Shown: positions 1 through 8,954, numbered from the stretch's first letter. The stretch: DNA of 62,352 nt from JBAVQS01 sp049694275 (GCA_049694275.1 JBAVQS010000008.1:1-62352); one strand, 5' to 3'. The notes: generated from the letters alone by a model not told the origin. A program made the numbers and translations.

Positions 1-1
1 T

Positions 2-1867
2 CTCGATCCGCACCCGCACTCGCTGCGCGCGCTGGATGACCTATTGGCCTATGCGGGGCATTACCGGCCGCCGGAAGAGGTGCGCCGGGACGAGTTTGAA
101 TGGGTCCGGCTGGCCATCGTGCTCAAGCTGGGCAATCAACGCGTGGGGGTGTGGCTATTGGGCCGCCGCGACCCGGACGACTATTATCCACAGCGGGATA
201 TTGCGTTGTTGAGCCGGCTGGGGAACCAGATCGCGCCGGTGCTCGAAAACATCCGCCTGTTTGACGAGACCCGGACCGCGGCGCACCAATTCAGCCTGTT
301 GTATGAAGCGGGGTTGGCGCTCAACACCGTGCTCAAGCCGCACGATCAACTCCAGTTTCTTTTAGAGTTGGCGATGAAGACGCTGCACGCCGACCGGGCT
401 GCATTTTTCGCGCTGAACGCGTCTCACAACGAGCTCGAGTTCGAGTCCGGCGTCGGCTTTGACCGCCCGGTGGCCGAGAAATTAGAGAATCGGCGCTATC
501 CGGTCGGCGATAAAGGAGCGCTCGTCGGCTGGGTCGCCAAGAATCGCCTGCCCATCAATGTGCCGGACGTGCGCACAAACCCCCTGTGGTTGAATCTGGA
601 CCCCGGCATCAGCTCGGGGCTCTGGACGCCGGTCGAGCGTAAAAAAGAGCTGCGGGGAGTCATGGCGATCTATAGCACCCGGCGAAATGCCTTTGCAACG
701 CAGGACGAACGCCTGCTGATGCTCTTTGCCAACCAGGCGGCGGTCGCGCTCGAGAACGCGCGCCTGTTTGAAGCGGAAAAGACGCGCCGCGAAGAGCTCG
801 GGGGATTGTATGACCTGTCGCGTGCGCTGGCGGACGCGGCGTTTGATTCCGAGACCATCCTCAACCTGATTGCGCGACGCGCCGTCGAAACGATTCATTC
901 CACCTTTGTGCGCGTGCTCTTACTGGACAAAGGCGAATGGGTCACGCGCGCGGGACACCTGGCGCAAACGGTGGAGGGGGACCTACGGATCGGACGGCGC
1001 GAACCAGTCGCCGCGCACCCGCTCCTGGCGCAAGTCCTGAGCCAAAACCAGATGCAGATCGCATACGCCTACTCGGCATCGCTAAGCGCCTACGAATGCG
1101 AAAGCATCTTTCTCGGACTTGCCGAAAGCGCATGCCTCGTCCCGTTAGTGGCCGGGCAGAGTGAGATGGGGCTCATTATCATCGGCGAATCGCGACAGCG
1201 CGCCCGCGAACCCTTTTCCCAAGAAAAACTGTCGCTCGCGCGCAGCATCGGCGATCTGACCATCAGCGCCTTGCACCAGGCCGAGTTGTACGGCGAGTTG
1301 GAACAGGCCTATTTGCAGACCGTGTTGACGCTCGCCCAAGCGGTGGACGCCAAGGATACCTACACGGCGGATCATGCGCTGCGCCTGGCCGAGATGGCGA
1401 CGGCGGTCGGTCGGGAACTGGGCATGACCTCGCGCGAGCTGGAGGATTTGCGCTATGGCGCAATCCTGCACGACATTGGCAAGATCGGCGTGCGGGACGA
1501 CGTCTTGCAAAAGCCGGGCACGCTCAACGCCGAAGAGCGGATGATCATGCAACAGCATCCGGTGATTGGCGCGCACATCCTCTTGCCCGTGCCGCGCCTC
1601 GCCAATGCCGCGCTCATCGTCAAGCACCACCACGAGCGCTATGACGGGACCGGCTACCCGGATGGCCTGGCGCACGACGAAATCCCCCTCGGTGCGCGCA
1701 TCCTTACCGTGGTGGACTCGTACAGCGCGATCATGGACGAGCGGGTGTACAAATCGGCCCGCACGCAGGCCGAAGCGATGGATGAGATCATGCGAAATAC
1801 GGGCGCGCAGTTTGACCCGCGCTTAGTCGAGATCTTTTTCCGGACGCTCACGCCAACCACCAGCTAG
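2..1867 (+). CDS. GAF-domain HD-GYP c-di-GMP phosphodiesterase (5' partial)
   Basis: The reading frame is open to the left edge, so the N-terminus lies outside the window; the TTG at 44 is only an internal codon. About 621 residues are visible. They contain the end of one GAF domain, two further GAF domains (roughly residues 100-255 and 270-425), a short helix and a C-terminal HD-GYP domain. HDIGK (about residue 490), HHERYDG and GYPDG carry the metal and catalytic residues of the family. Proteins with an intact HD-GYP usually hydrolyse c-di-GMP, and GAF domains sense small ligands or redox state. It is a cytosolic signalling enzyme. The coding-like frame just after its stop is treated as a finding. 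Function class is secure; the signal sensed is unknown. Confidence 0.9.
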   Translation, partial: LDPHPHSLRALDDLLAYAGHYRPPEEVRRDEFEWVRLAIVLKLGNQRVGVWLLGRRDPDDYYPQRDIALLSRLGNQIAPVLENIRLFDETRTAAHQFSLLYEAGLALNTVLKPHDQLQFLLELAMKTLHADRAAFFALNASHNELEFESGVGFDRPVAEKLENRRYPVGDKGALVGWVAKNRLPINVPDVRTNPLWLNLDPGISSGLWTPVERKKELRGVMAIYSTRRNAFATQDERLLMLFANQAAVALENARLFEAEKTRREELGGLYDLSRALADAAFDSETILNLIARRAVETIHSTFVRVLLLDKGEWVTRAGHLAQTVEGDLRIGRREPVAAHPLLAQVLSQNQMQIAYAYSASLSAYECESIFLGLAESACLVPLVAGQSEMGLIIIGESRQRAREPFSQEKLSLARSIGDLTISALHQAELYGELEQAYLQTVLTLAQAVDAKDTYTADHALRLAEMATAVGRELGMTSRELEDLRYGAILHDIGKIGVRDDVLQKPGTLNAEERMIMQQHPVIGAHILLPVPRLANAALIVKHHHERYDGTGYPDGLAHDEIPLGARILTVVDSYSAIMDERVYKSARTQAEAMDEIMRNTGAQFDPRLVEIFFRTLTPTTS

Positions 1868-1982
1868 AGCAAAAATATGCCACCCCCCCTGAACAGTTGG
1901 AACGCGCCCGGCGGTTGATCGAGGAGCGGGTCGAGCTCTTCCAGCGGAACCTGGAACGGCAAATCGTTGAGATGTAGTGTGC

Positions 1983-1988
1983 TATACT
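1983..1988 (+). promoter_or_regulatory. -10 box for hutH, leaderless type
   Basis: TATACT lies 8 nt before the ATG at 1997, which would place transcription initiation at or very near the start codon. No Shine-Dalgarno sequence is present and no clear -35 is visible. Confidence 0.5.
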
Positions 1989-1996
1989 ACCGTGCG

Positions 1997-3574
1997 ATGA
2001 ATACTACACCCCCAACTCCTACCCTCATTCGGCTCGGCGAGGACCTGACCCTGGCAGATGTCGTGGCGGTCGCCCGCGGCAATACGCAGGTCGATCTGTC
2101 GGAGGCGGCCCGCACACGCATTGCGGCCAGCCGCGCCTGGGTCGAACAGACCGTTCGCAGTAATCAACTCACCGTCTATGGCATCAATACCGGCTTTGGG
2201 GTCTTTGCCAATGTGCGCATCTCGCCGGAACAGATTCGCGAGCTCATGCGCCGCTTGATCCTGAGCCATGCCGCCGGCGTCGGCGAGCCGCTGGCCGAGG
2301 AGGTTGTGCGCGCCGCCCTCCTCATCCGCGCAAACACACTCGCACAGGGATACTCTGGCGTACGCGTCGAGATCGTCGAAACCCTTCTCGCCATGCTCAA
2401 CCGGCGTGTCCATCCGGTCATCCCCGCCAAAGGGTCCGTTGGCGCGAGCGGTGACCTTGCCCCCCTCTCCCATCTCGCGCTCGTCCTCTCGACGGACGCC
2501 GCCGACCGCGAAGAGGATAGCGGCGAGGCGTTTTACCAGGGCGAACGGCTGAGCGGCAAAGAAGCGATGCGCCGCGCCGGCATCCCCCGGTTGATTCTGG
2601 AGGCGAAAGAAGGGCTCGCGCTGAATAACGGGACGACGATCTCTGCCGCGCTGACCGCCCTCGCACTGGCCGATGCGCAGAACCTCGTCACTCATTCCGA
2701 AGTAGCCGTAGCCATGACCCTCGAAGCCATTCGCGGCATCTCGCACGCGTTTGACGAACGGATCCATCGAGCGGGCCGGCATCGCGGTCAGCTCAAGGTC
2801 GCCGCTCGCATCCGCGACCTGACACATGGCAGCCGGTTGATCGACTCGACCCCGCGCGTGCAGGACGCCTATTGCGTTCGCTGTGCACCCCAGGTTATCG
2901 GCGCGGCCGTCGATACGCTCGAACACGCCGCCCGCATCCTCTCTGAAGAGATCAACGCGGCAACCGACAACCCGCTCATTTTCGTCGACGACCAGGGGGA
3001 AGCACAGTCACGTTCCGGCGGCAATTTCCACGGCGCGGCCGTGGCGAGCATCGCCGATATGGCGGCGATTGCCGTCTCGGAGGTGGGCGCCATCAGCGAG
3101 CGCCGGACTTTTCGCCTGCTGGACGCCAAGCTTAACGATGTGCTTCCGATGATGCTCGTCGAGAGCGGCGGCCTGAATAGCGGCTTGATGATGGCGCAGG
3201 TCACCGCGGCCGCGCTTGTATCTGAAAACAAGACGCTGGCGCACCCGGACAGCGTCGATTCCATTCCCACCAGCGCCAACCAGGAAGACCATGTCCCGAT
3301 GGCGGCCAATGCGGCGCGCCACTTGCGCGAAGTGGTGCGTAACACCGAGCACATTCTGGGCATCGAGCTCCTCGCCGCCGCGCAGGCCATCGATCTGCGC
3401 CTGCGCAACATGGGCGCACAGCCGGATATCCTGGGACCGGGGACGCGTGCCGCACATGCCCGCATTCGCTCGGAAATCCAGTATCTCGATCACGACCGCA
3501 TCCTGCACCCAGACATTGCGCGGGCGACGGCATTGGTCCATTCGCGCGAACTGGCACAGGTTACCGAGACATAG
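1997..3574 (+). CDS. hutH: Histidine ammonia-lyase
   Basis: Converts L-histidine to trans-urocanate and ammonia, the first step of histidine breakdown. The Ala150-Ser151-Gly152 triad in GSVGASGDLAPL forms the MIO electrophile of the family, and the helical core motifs GTTISAAL, ATDNPLIF and GGNFHGA follow in the usual order. The length of 525 aa is normal for HAL. The ATG at 1997 is preferred over the upstream GTG-type start because the predicted -10 box lies between them. No hutU, hutI or hutG is nearby, so the gene is not in a hut operon here. An aromatic aminomutase or tyrosine/phenylalanine ammonia-lyase is possible from this fold, but the overall similarity reads as HAL. Confidence 0.9.
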   Translation: MNTTPPTPTLIRLGEDLTLADVVAVARGNTQVDLSEAARTRIAASRAWVEQTVRSNQLTVYGINTGFGVFANVRISPEQIRELMRRLILSHAAGVGEPLAEEVVRAALLIRANTLAQGYSGVRVEIVETLLAMLNRRVHPVIPAKGSVGASGDLAPLSHLALVLSTDAADREEDSGEAFYQGERLSGKEAMRRAGIPRLILEAKEGLALNNGTTISAALTALALADAQNLVTHSEVAVAMTLEAIRGISHAFDERIHRAGRHRGQLKVAARIRDLTHGSRLIDSTPRVQDAYCVRCAPQVIGAAVDTLEHAARILSEEINAATDNPLIFVDDQGEAQSRSGGNFHGAAVASIADMAAIAVSEVGAISERRTFRLLDAKLNDVLPMMLVESGGLNSGLMMAQVTAAALVSENKTLAHPDSVDSIPTSANQEDHVPMAANAARHLREVVRNTEHILGIELLAAAQAIDLRLRNMGAQPDILGPGTRAAHARIRSEIQYLDHDRILHPDIARATALVHSRELAQVTET

Positions 3575-3590
3575 CAATAACGCTTGCGCT

Positions 3591-4475
3591 TTATGGGCCC
3601 AGCCAGTACAGGCTCTGCCCAATCTGCCAAAAGATATCGGCATAGCCCGCCGACTGTGCGTCGGTAGTGCTCAGGGTAAGAACGTACGCCGCCGGCCCGT
3701 GCAGCACAATGTACTGGGTAATGCTGGTCATGAGCGGTTGCCCATTTGTATTGACCACCTGCACCCGGTAGCGGAGCTCGGCCGCCGGCCCCGCGGCCAT
3801 TTGCAACTGGCGGTTGGTGACGGGACCGGCCAGTGTCTTGAGCTTGCCCAACTGACTGAGCGTGATCTGCACATAGGTATCCAGAGAAACAGGCAACGCC
3901 AATGGGTCGATAATCAGGTTAACATTCGTGAGAAAGGACTGCACCGGCGGGGCCGTGGTCTCGTCATAGGCAAAGAACTGCAAGCCGGAATCCAAAAGGC
4001 TCTTACCGCGCTCTTCGAGATCGGCCGCCACGCCCGGGTTCTTTTTGCGAATCGCCTCGAGGGTCGTCTTGAGCCGGGCCGGGTCCATTTCGACCACCTG
4101 CCAGTTGGCCGGCACCCCAATCCCCCACCCCTCGTTTGCACTCTGGAAATACTTCCAGCCTGGAATACCATTCACCGGCGAAACGGACACTACCCCCGAG
4201 ATAGGCCTCGATACCATAACGGTAGGGTTCACGGGGGGCTGTGTGGGCTCGACCGTGACAACCGCCCCAAGCGTCGCCGTCACCTCGGGCACCTCGGTTG
4301 GTGGACCGGGCGATGGCGTATCAGTCGAAACCGCCTGAGCCACACCCGGCACCGGCGGCGGCGCGCCGGTCTGCAATCGGCCGATTCCGTTTACACCCGC
4401 CCATACGAGCGCGCCGATCAGCAACACATTGGCCATCACAAGTCCTACCACAATCAACCGTTGTTTCAAGCTCAT
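3591..4475 (-). CDS. Membrane-anchored secreted protein, PsbP-like domain
   Basis: A protein of 294 aa starting at MSLKQRL, chosen because GAGGAACCCAG supplies a ribosome binding site directly before it. The first 30 residues are a single hydrophobic anchor. A Pro/Thr/Val-rich linker follows (about residues 35-90), then a globular domain beginning GWKYFQSANEGWGI. That opening resembles PsbP/Mog1-like extracellular domains common in Chloroflexota surface proteins. It probably sits on the outer face of the membrane. It ends 16 nt from the convergent hutH stop. No catalytic motif is visible, so the role is unknown. Confidence 0.7.
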   Translation of the reverse strand: MSLKQRLIVVGLVMANVLLIGALVWAGVNGIGRLQTGAPPPVPGVAQAVSTDTPSPGPPTEVPEVTATLGAVVTVEPTQPPVNPTVMVSRPISGVVSVSPVNGIPGWKYFQSANEGWGIGVPANWQVVEMDPARLKTTLEAIRKKNPGVAADLEERGKSLLDSGLQFFAYDETTAPPVQSFLTNVNLIIDPLALPVSLDTYVQITLSQLGKLKTLAGPVTNRQLQMAAGPAAELRYRVQVVNTNGQPLMTSITQYIVLHGPAAYVLTLSTTDAQSAGYADIFWQIGQSLYWLGP

Positions 4476-4531
4476 CTGGGTTCCTCTTACCCACGCAAAC
4501 GACAGGTATTGTAGCACGAACATTCTCACTG

Positions 4532-4560
4532 TTGTATTTTGGGTGTGTTTGTGCTAAAAT
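4532..4560 (+). promoter_or_regulatory. Sigma70-type promoter of the ABC exporter leader
   Basis: TTGTAT and TAAAAT are separated by 17 nt. The predicted start near 4567 leaves a leader of about 160 nt before the ATPase gene at 4728. Confidence 0.6.
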
Positions 4561-4566
4561 CTACAC

Positions 4567-4711
4567 AGGTAGTAGAGAAATGGCACGGCAAGATTCAAAT
4601 CATCCTACACATCATTCGCAATCTGACGAATCGTCTTGTCGCGCCGGCTAGAGACCGACATCGCACCCGAAAGTATAGGAACGGGCGTGGACAAGTTCCA
4701 CGCTTTTTTTT
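4567..4711 (+). ncRNA. Structured leader RNA with terminator upstream of ABC exporter
   Basis: Between the promoter and the ATPase gene lies a region that can fold strongly. CGGCAAGATTC near 4585 can pair with GAATCGTCTTGTCG near 4634, with one bulged base. A short open frame of 23 codons (starts MARQDSNH, stop near 4649) lies in the same stretch. A hairpin GCGTGGA (4685-4691) / TCCACGC (4697-4703) followed by eight T residues is an intrinsic terminator, and GGAAC at about 4679 can pair with GTTCC at 4695 as a competing stem. This is the layout of an attenuator or riboswitch, or of a short sRNA upstream of the gene. I recognise no known riboswitch class. Confidence 0.55.
4685..4711 (+). terminator. 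Intrinsic terminator in the ABC exporter leader
   Basis: A 7-bp GC-rich stem with a 5-nt loop is followed by T8. It lies 17 nt before the ATPase start codon, so transcription of the exporter depends on readthrough or antitermination. Confidence 0.7.
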
Positions 4712-4727
4712 GTCCGGCGAGTAAAGC

Positions 4728-5747
4728 ATGAGTTCCAATCTTTCCATCGAAACCGAGCGCCTCGGACGGGTATACCGCCTCCGGGATCGCAAAAAGAATG
4801 AAACGCAAACACTCATGGCGCTTGACGGGGTCGATCTCCAGGTCCAGCGCGGCGAGCTCTTTGGGCTGCTCGGGCCGAACGGCGCGGGCAAGACAACACT
4901 CATCAAGATTCTGACCACACTGCTCGCGCCCTCCTCGGGACGGGCCCTCGTCGCGGGCTACGACGTGAGCCGCGCCCCCCAGCAGGTGCGCCCGCGCATC
5001 AACATGGTTTCGGGTGGCGAGTCATCCGGCTATGGCCTGCTAACCGTGCGTGAGAATCTCTGGATGTTCTCGCAATTCTATGGTATCCCGTCGCGGCAGG
5101 CCAACCCGCGCATTGCCGAGCTCCTTCAGATCATGGGTATCGCGGACCGCGCCAATACTCGCTCGTCCGAGCTATCGACCGGGCTGCGCCAAAAGATGAA
5201 CATTGTGCGTGGGTTTATGACCGATCCGGAAGTACTCTTTCTGGATGAACCCACGTTGGGATTGGACGTTGGCGCTTCGCGCGATGTGCGCGCTTTTGTG
5301 CGGGACTGGGTCAACCAGATTACGACGCGCACGCTGTTGCTCACGACGCACTATATGGTCGAGGCGGACGAGTTATGCGACCGGGTGGCGATCATCAACC
5401 ACGGCCGCGTGCTCGCCTGCGATACGCCGGCCAATCTCAAGCGCAGCCTGCAGCGCGAGCCTATCTTTCACATTGCGACGACGCCGCTCAACGGAGCCAG
5501 GATTGGCATATTCGAAACCTTGCCAGGCGTGCGTAAGGTGACCCAGCAGGTTCAAGATGGACAGACGAGCCTGGAAGTGATCCTGGCAGAAGAAGCAGTC
5601 ATCGGCTCGGTGATCAACACGATGACCGCCAATCAGATCCGGCTGCTCAGCCTGACCAAGCGCGAGCCCACGCTGGAGCATGTCTTTGTCGACCTGGTCG
5701 GGCGCAGTATGGAGGAGATTGAAAGTGACGACAAGCCCGCCGAGTGA
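4728..5747 (+). CDS. ABC-2 type exporter, ATP-binding protein
   Basis: A 339-aa ATPase that powers the two ABC-2 permeases encoded after it. Visible motifs are Walker A GPNGAGKTT (about residue 48), the signature LSTGLRQKM, Walker B VLFLDEPTLGLD and the H-loop TTHYM. The C-terminal ~100 residues match the extension found in DrrA/NodI-like exporters. Typical substrates in this class are drugs, polyketides or lipids; nothing here identifies which. The next gene starts inside its 3' end (overlap 23 nt), so the three genes form one operon. The structured leader with terminator suggests regulated readthrough. Confidence 0.9.
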   Translation: MSSNLSIETERLGRVYRLRDRKKNETQTLMALDGVDLQVQRGELFGLLGPNGAGKTTLIKILTTLLAPSSGRALVAGYDVSRAPQQVRPRINMVSGGESSGYGLLTVRENLWMFSQFYGIPSRQANPRIAELLQIMGIADRANTRSSELSTGLRQKMNIVRGFMTDPEVLFLDEPTLGLDVGASRDVRAFVRDWVNQITTRTLLLTTHYMVEADELCDRVAIINHGRVLACDTPANLKRSLQREPIFHIATTPLNGARIGIFETLPGVRKVTQQVQDGQTSLEVILAEEAVIGSVINTMTANQIRLLSLTKREPTLEHVFVDLVGRSMEEIESDDKPAE

Positions 5748-6567
5748 CAAAAATACCGGCTGGCGGCTCTATCTGCAAACCGTCTGGGCGCGAGCCTATC
5801 CACGGGTCATGGGCCAGCAGCGAGAACGGTCCTGGGTCTTTTTCGAGATTTTTCTGCCGCTCCTCAGCGTCGCGGCGTACGTCTTTGTCTATCGCGCTAT
5901 TCATGCGCCCGAGGCGTTCGTCGGGTTTGTGATTATTGGCGGCGCGATGAGCGCCTTTTGGCTCAACGTGCTCTGGTCCATGTCGAGCCAGTTGTACTGG
6001 GAAAAAGAAACGGGCAACCTGGCGCTCTATATTATCGCGCCCAACTCGATGATGGCCATTCTACTTGGAATGGCGTTCGGCGGCATCGTCACAACCTGCC
6101 TGCGCGCGTTTGCGATCATGGCGCTGGGCTCGATCCTGTTTCAGGTCCAGTACACGGTCACCAATTTCGCGCTACTCGCGGCGGTCTTTGTGCTGGCGAT
6201 GGTCGCGTTGTATGGCCTGGGGATGATGTTCGCTTCGCTTTTTCTGCTGCTCGGGCGGGAAGCGTGGCACCTCTCAAACCTGGCGCAGGAACCGGTTTAT
6301 TTGCTCTCGGGGATGTATTTTCCCATCAAGAGCCTGAACTTTTGGGTGGCGGCCGGCGCATCCATCATTCCGCTTACGCTCGCGCTCGACGCTATGCGCC
6401 AGTTGGCTTTTGCATCCGGAGCATCGTTCGGATTTCTCAGCGTCGAGGTCGAAGTGGGAATCCTGCTGTTCCTTTGCGTGCTCTTTCTCGTCGCGGCGCG
6501 GTTCTTGCTCGGCTATATGGAACGACTGGCTATCCGCGAGGGGCGGCTGACCGAGAGTCGGCGCTAA
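5725..6567 (+). CDS. ABC-2 type exporter, permease 1
   Basis: A 280-aa membrane protein with six hydrophobic segments and a charged N-terminus, of the ABC-2 permease type. The GTG at 5725 is chosen because GGAGGAG lies at 5711-5717, inside the end of the ATPase gene. Upstream in-frame starts lack such a site. Motifs WEKETGNL and YLLSGMYFPIKSL, near the loops that couple to the ATPase and before the last segments, are characteristic. It probably pairs with the following permease as a heterodimer. Confidence 0.85.
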   Translation: MTTSPPSDKNTGWRLYLQTVWARAYPRVMGQQRERSWVFFEIFLPLLSVAAYVFVYRAIHAPEAFVGFVIIGGAMSAFWLNVLWSMSSQLYWEKETGNLALYIIAPNSMMAILLGMAFGGIVTTCLRAFAIMALGSILFQVQYTVTNFALLAAVFVLAMVALYGLGMMFASLFLLLGREAWHLSNLAQEPVYLLSGMYFPIKSLNFWVAAGASIIPLTLALDAMRQLAFASGASFGFLSVEVEVGILLFLCVLFLVAARFLLGYMERLAIREGRLTESRR

Positions 6568-6571
6568 TTCG

Positions 6572-7435
6572 ATGATGACTCACACCCTAAAATCCCTTTG
6601 GCGGTCTTTCTGGGTCGCCGCATGGCTGGGCTGGCAAATCGAATCGAATTGGGCAGACCCTTTTCTCTTTGCCATCTATTCAATCGTCAAGCCACTGGCC
6701 GGGGCCGCGATTCTCGTCGTGATGTACAGCGTCATCACACAGGGCAACTTTGCCTCGCCGGTCTTTCCCTACCTGTATCTGGGGGCCGCCTTTTACGCCT
6801 ATGTAGGCGCCGTGATGACCGGCATCTCCTGGTCTGTCATGGACGACCGGGAACGCTACAAGACTCTGAAATACATTTACACCGGCCCGATCTCTATTCC
6901 GGTCTACCTGTTTGGACGCGGGGTGGCCCGGTTTTTAACCGCCAGCGCCTCGGTGCTGATTACCATCCTATTTGGCGTCCTGTTCCTGCAGATTCACATC
7001 GACCCGGGTACAGTCAACTGGCCCCTCTTTTTGCTGACGGTGGCAATCGGCGTCGCAATGCTGGCGATGATGGGATTGATCCTGGCAAGCATCAGCCTCA
7101 CCGTCGCCAATCACTCGGGCCAGATTGGAGAGGCCACAGCCGCAGCGCTGTATCTCTTTAGCGGGGCCATCTTTCCGCTTGAAGTCCTACCGACCTTCCT
7201 GCGCCCAATCGGCTATATCATTCCGATTGCCTACTGGTTGGAGTTGATCCGCCGTTCACTGGTGGGCCCGGTCGCGCAGGCCTTTCCGACTTTTAGCGGA
7301 TTGAGCGACCTGCAACTGCTCGGCATTCTCTTTGGCCTGACAATTGCCTTTGGAATCACCGGGTTTATCGTTTTTCGGATTTGCGACACCAGCGCACGCG
7401 AGCGTGGGCTGATCGATCGCACGACGAATTACTAG
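6572..7435 (+). CDS. ABC-2 type exporter, permease 2
   Basis: A 287-aa integral membrane protein, second ABC-2 permease of the operon, starting 4 nt after the first ends. It has about six transmembrane segments. DRERYKTLKYIYTGPI occupies the coupling position, and AIFPLEVLP corresponds to the conserved segment before the last helices. Two ATG codons stand side by side at 6572 and 6575. Two different permeases with one ATPase imply a heteromeric exporter. The gap to hisS is only 11 nt, so hisS may be cotranscribed. Confidence 0.85.
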   Translation: MMTHTLKSLWRSFWVAAWLGWQIESNWADPFLFAIYSIVKPLAGAAILVVMYSVITQGNFASPVFPYLYLGAAFYAYVGAVMTGISWSVMDDRERYKTLKYIYTGPISIPVYLFGRGVARFLTASASVLITILFGVLFLQIHIDPGTVNWPLFLLTVAIGVAMLAMMGLILASISLTVANHSGQIGEATAAALYLFSGAIFPLEVLPTFLRPIGYIIPIAYWLELIRRSLVGPVAQAFPTFSGLSDLQLLGILFGLTIAFGITGFIVFRICDTSARERGLIDRTTNY

Positions 7436-7446
7436 AGGGCACAATC

Positions 7447-8781
7447 ATGGCAAATAAAGTTGAAGCGCGCCTGCCCCGCGGCATGCGCGATATCCTTCCA
7501 CAAAAAATGATCCTGCGCCGGTACGTCATCGGCGTCATCGAAGCTGTCTTTGAGATGTATGGCTTCGAGCCACTGCAAACGCCCGCGCTCGAACTGGCGG
7601 AGACGCTGATGGGCAAGTACGGCCCCGACGCCGAAAAGCTGATTTACGATGCACGGCACCGGGAAGGCAAGGAAGAGCTGGCGCTGCGCTATGACCTGTC
7701 CGTGCCCCTCTCGCGCGTTGTCGGTATGTACCCCGACCTGGTCAAGCCCTTCAAGCGCTATCAAATTGCGCCGGTGTGGCGCGCGGAACGTCCACAAAAG
7801 GGCCGCTATCGCGAGTTTTATCAGTGCGACGCCGACATCGTCGGGACCCGCTCTATGGCCGCGGACGCCGAGATTGTGACAATGGTCTATACCGCGCTGA
7901 GCCAGTTGGGGTTCAAACAGTTCGAGACCAAAATCAATGACCGCAAAATCCTGAGTGCGATTGGCGCGTATGCGGGAGTCCCTGCGTCCCACCTGGGAAT
8001 CCTCTATCGCTCCATCGACAAGCTGGACAAGATCGGGCCGGACGGCGTGCGCGCCGAGCTGGAAAAGAACGGACTGTCGGGCGAGACTGTGCAACAGGTG
8101 CTCGACCTCGTCGCCATTCCTGGAGATGACCTGGAAGCAGTCCGCAAACGCCTGTCCAGCGTCCCGGCCGCTGCGCTGCTTGCGACAGAGGGCATCGACG
8201 AACTGGAGCAGCTCGTGGGATTCCTGCGCGATTCAGGCATCCCGCCGCAAAACATCAAGGTCGATTTTACCATGGTGCGCGGGCTGGAATATTACACCGG
8301 GCCAATTTACGAAACGGTTGTGACCGAGCCCAAGATCGGCTCGCTGACCGGCGGCGGACGCTATGACGAGTTGATCGGCTTGTTTAGCGCGCGCTCACAG
8401 CCGGCGACCGGCACAAGTTTCGGCATCGAGCGCATCATCGACGTCATGGACGAGCTGCAAATGTACCCCCCACAAGTGGGCCGGACGGTAACGCAGGCGC
8501 TCGTCACCGTCTTTGACGCCGAACGCCGCGCCGGTTCCCAGCGCGTCGCCCGTGAGCTCCGTGCCGCCGGGTATAAGACCGAGGTCTGGTTCGACCCAGA
8601 TGGGCTTGGCAAACAGCTCAAGTACGCTGCGGCGAAAGGGATTCCATTCGCCATCATCATTGGGCCCGACGAAGCGGCGGCCGGCGTCGCCACTCTCCGC
8701 GACCTGGCGACGGGCGAACAGGCCCAGGTCCCGCAAGCTCAGTTGCCACAAGAGCTCGGGAAACGACTACTTCCGGCCTGA
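7447..8781 (+). CDS. hisS: Histidyl-tRNA synthetase
   Basis: Class II synthetase of 444 aa that charges tRNA-His in the cytosol. The start MANKVEARLPRGMRDILP is preceded by AGAGGG. LRYDLSVPLSRVV occupies the motif-2 region, RGLEYYTGPIYE is the histidine-binding HisA motif, and GGGRYDELIG lies in the motif-3 region. The C-terminal ~95 residues form the anticodon-binding domain. The LRYDL form is the variant shared with archaeal and eukaryotic HisRS, rather than the LRPEGT form of E. coli. The tRNA-His gene lies 50 nt downstream, so enzyme and substrate are neighbours. Confidence 0.95.
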   Translation: MANKVEARLPRGMRDILPQKMILRRYVIGVIEAVFEMYGFEPLQTPALELAETLMGKYGPDAEKLIYDARHREGKEELALRYDLSVPLSRVVGMYPDLVKPFKRYQIAPVWRAERPQKGRYREFYQCDADIVGTRSMAADAEIVTMVYTALSQLGFKQFETKINDRKILSAIGAYAGVPASHLGILYRSIDKLDKIGPDGVRAELEKNGLSGETVQQVLDLVAIPGDDLEAVRKRLSSVPAAALLATEGIDELEQLVGFLRDSGIPPQNIKVDFTMVRGLEYYTGPIYETVVTEPKIGSLTGGGRYDELIGLFSARSQPATGTSFGIERIIDVMDELQMYPPQVGRTVTQALVTVFDAERRAGSQRVARELRAAGYKTEVWFDPDGLGKQLKYAAAKGIPFAIIIGPDEAAAGVATLRDLATGEQAQVPQAQLPQELGKRLLPA

Positions 8782-8784
8782 ATT

Positions 8785-8812
8785 TTGCACAGCGTGGAAC
8801 ATGTGCTATACT
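8785..8812 (+). promoter_or_regulatory. Promoter of tRNA-His
   Basis: TTGCAC and TATACT are separated by 16 nt, with the tRNA beginning 18 nt after the -10 box. It overlaps the region just after the hisS stop, so the tRNA can be transcribed independently. Confidence 0.7.
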
Positions 8813-8830
8813 ATTTCGCGCTGTGATGAT

Positions 8831-8904
8831 GGTGGCCATAGCTCAATTGGCAGAGCATCGCACTGTGGATGCGAGGGTTGTGGGTTCGAGACCCATTGGC
8901 CACC
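8831..8904 (+). tRNA. tRNA-His (anticodon GTG)
   Basis: A complete cloverleaf can be drawn by hand: acceptor GTGGCCA/TGGCCAC, D arm GCTC/GAGC, anticodon stem TCGCA/TGCGA with loop CTGTGGA (anticodon at 8865-8867), and T arm GTGGG/CCCAT with loop TTCGAGA. An encoded G at -1 (8831) faces discriminator C (8904), the identity pair of tRNA-His. The 3' CCA is not encoded directly after the discriminator and must be added. A terminator hairpin follows. Confidence 0.95.
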
Positions 8905-8920
8905 CTCCAACGAACGATAC

Positions 8921-8946
8921 GGCGGGACTTGCGTCCCGCCTTCTCT
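8921..8946 (+). terminator. Terminator after tRNA-His
   Basis: GGCGGGAC and GTCCCGCC form a perfect 8-bp stem with loop TTGC, followed by TTCTCT. Confidence 0.75.
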
Positions 8947-8954
8947 ATTATCAC

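Noticed and set aside
482..898. Long antisense open frames in GC-rich genes
   Set aside because: High GC leaves many shadow frames opposite real genes, with no start context or recognisable protein, here and throughout the window.
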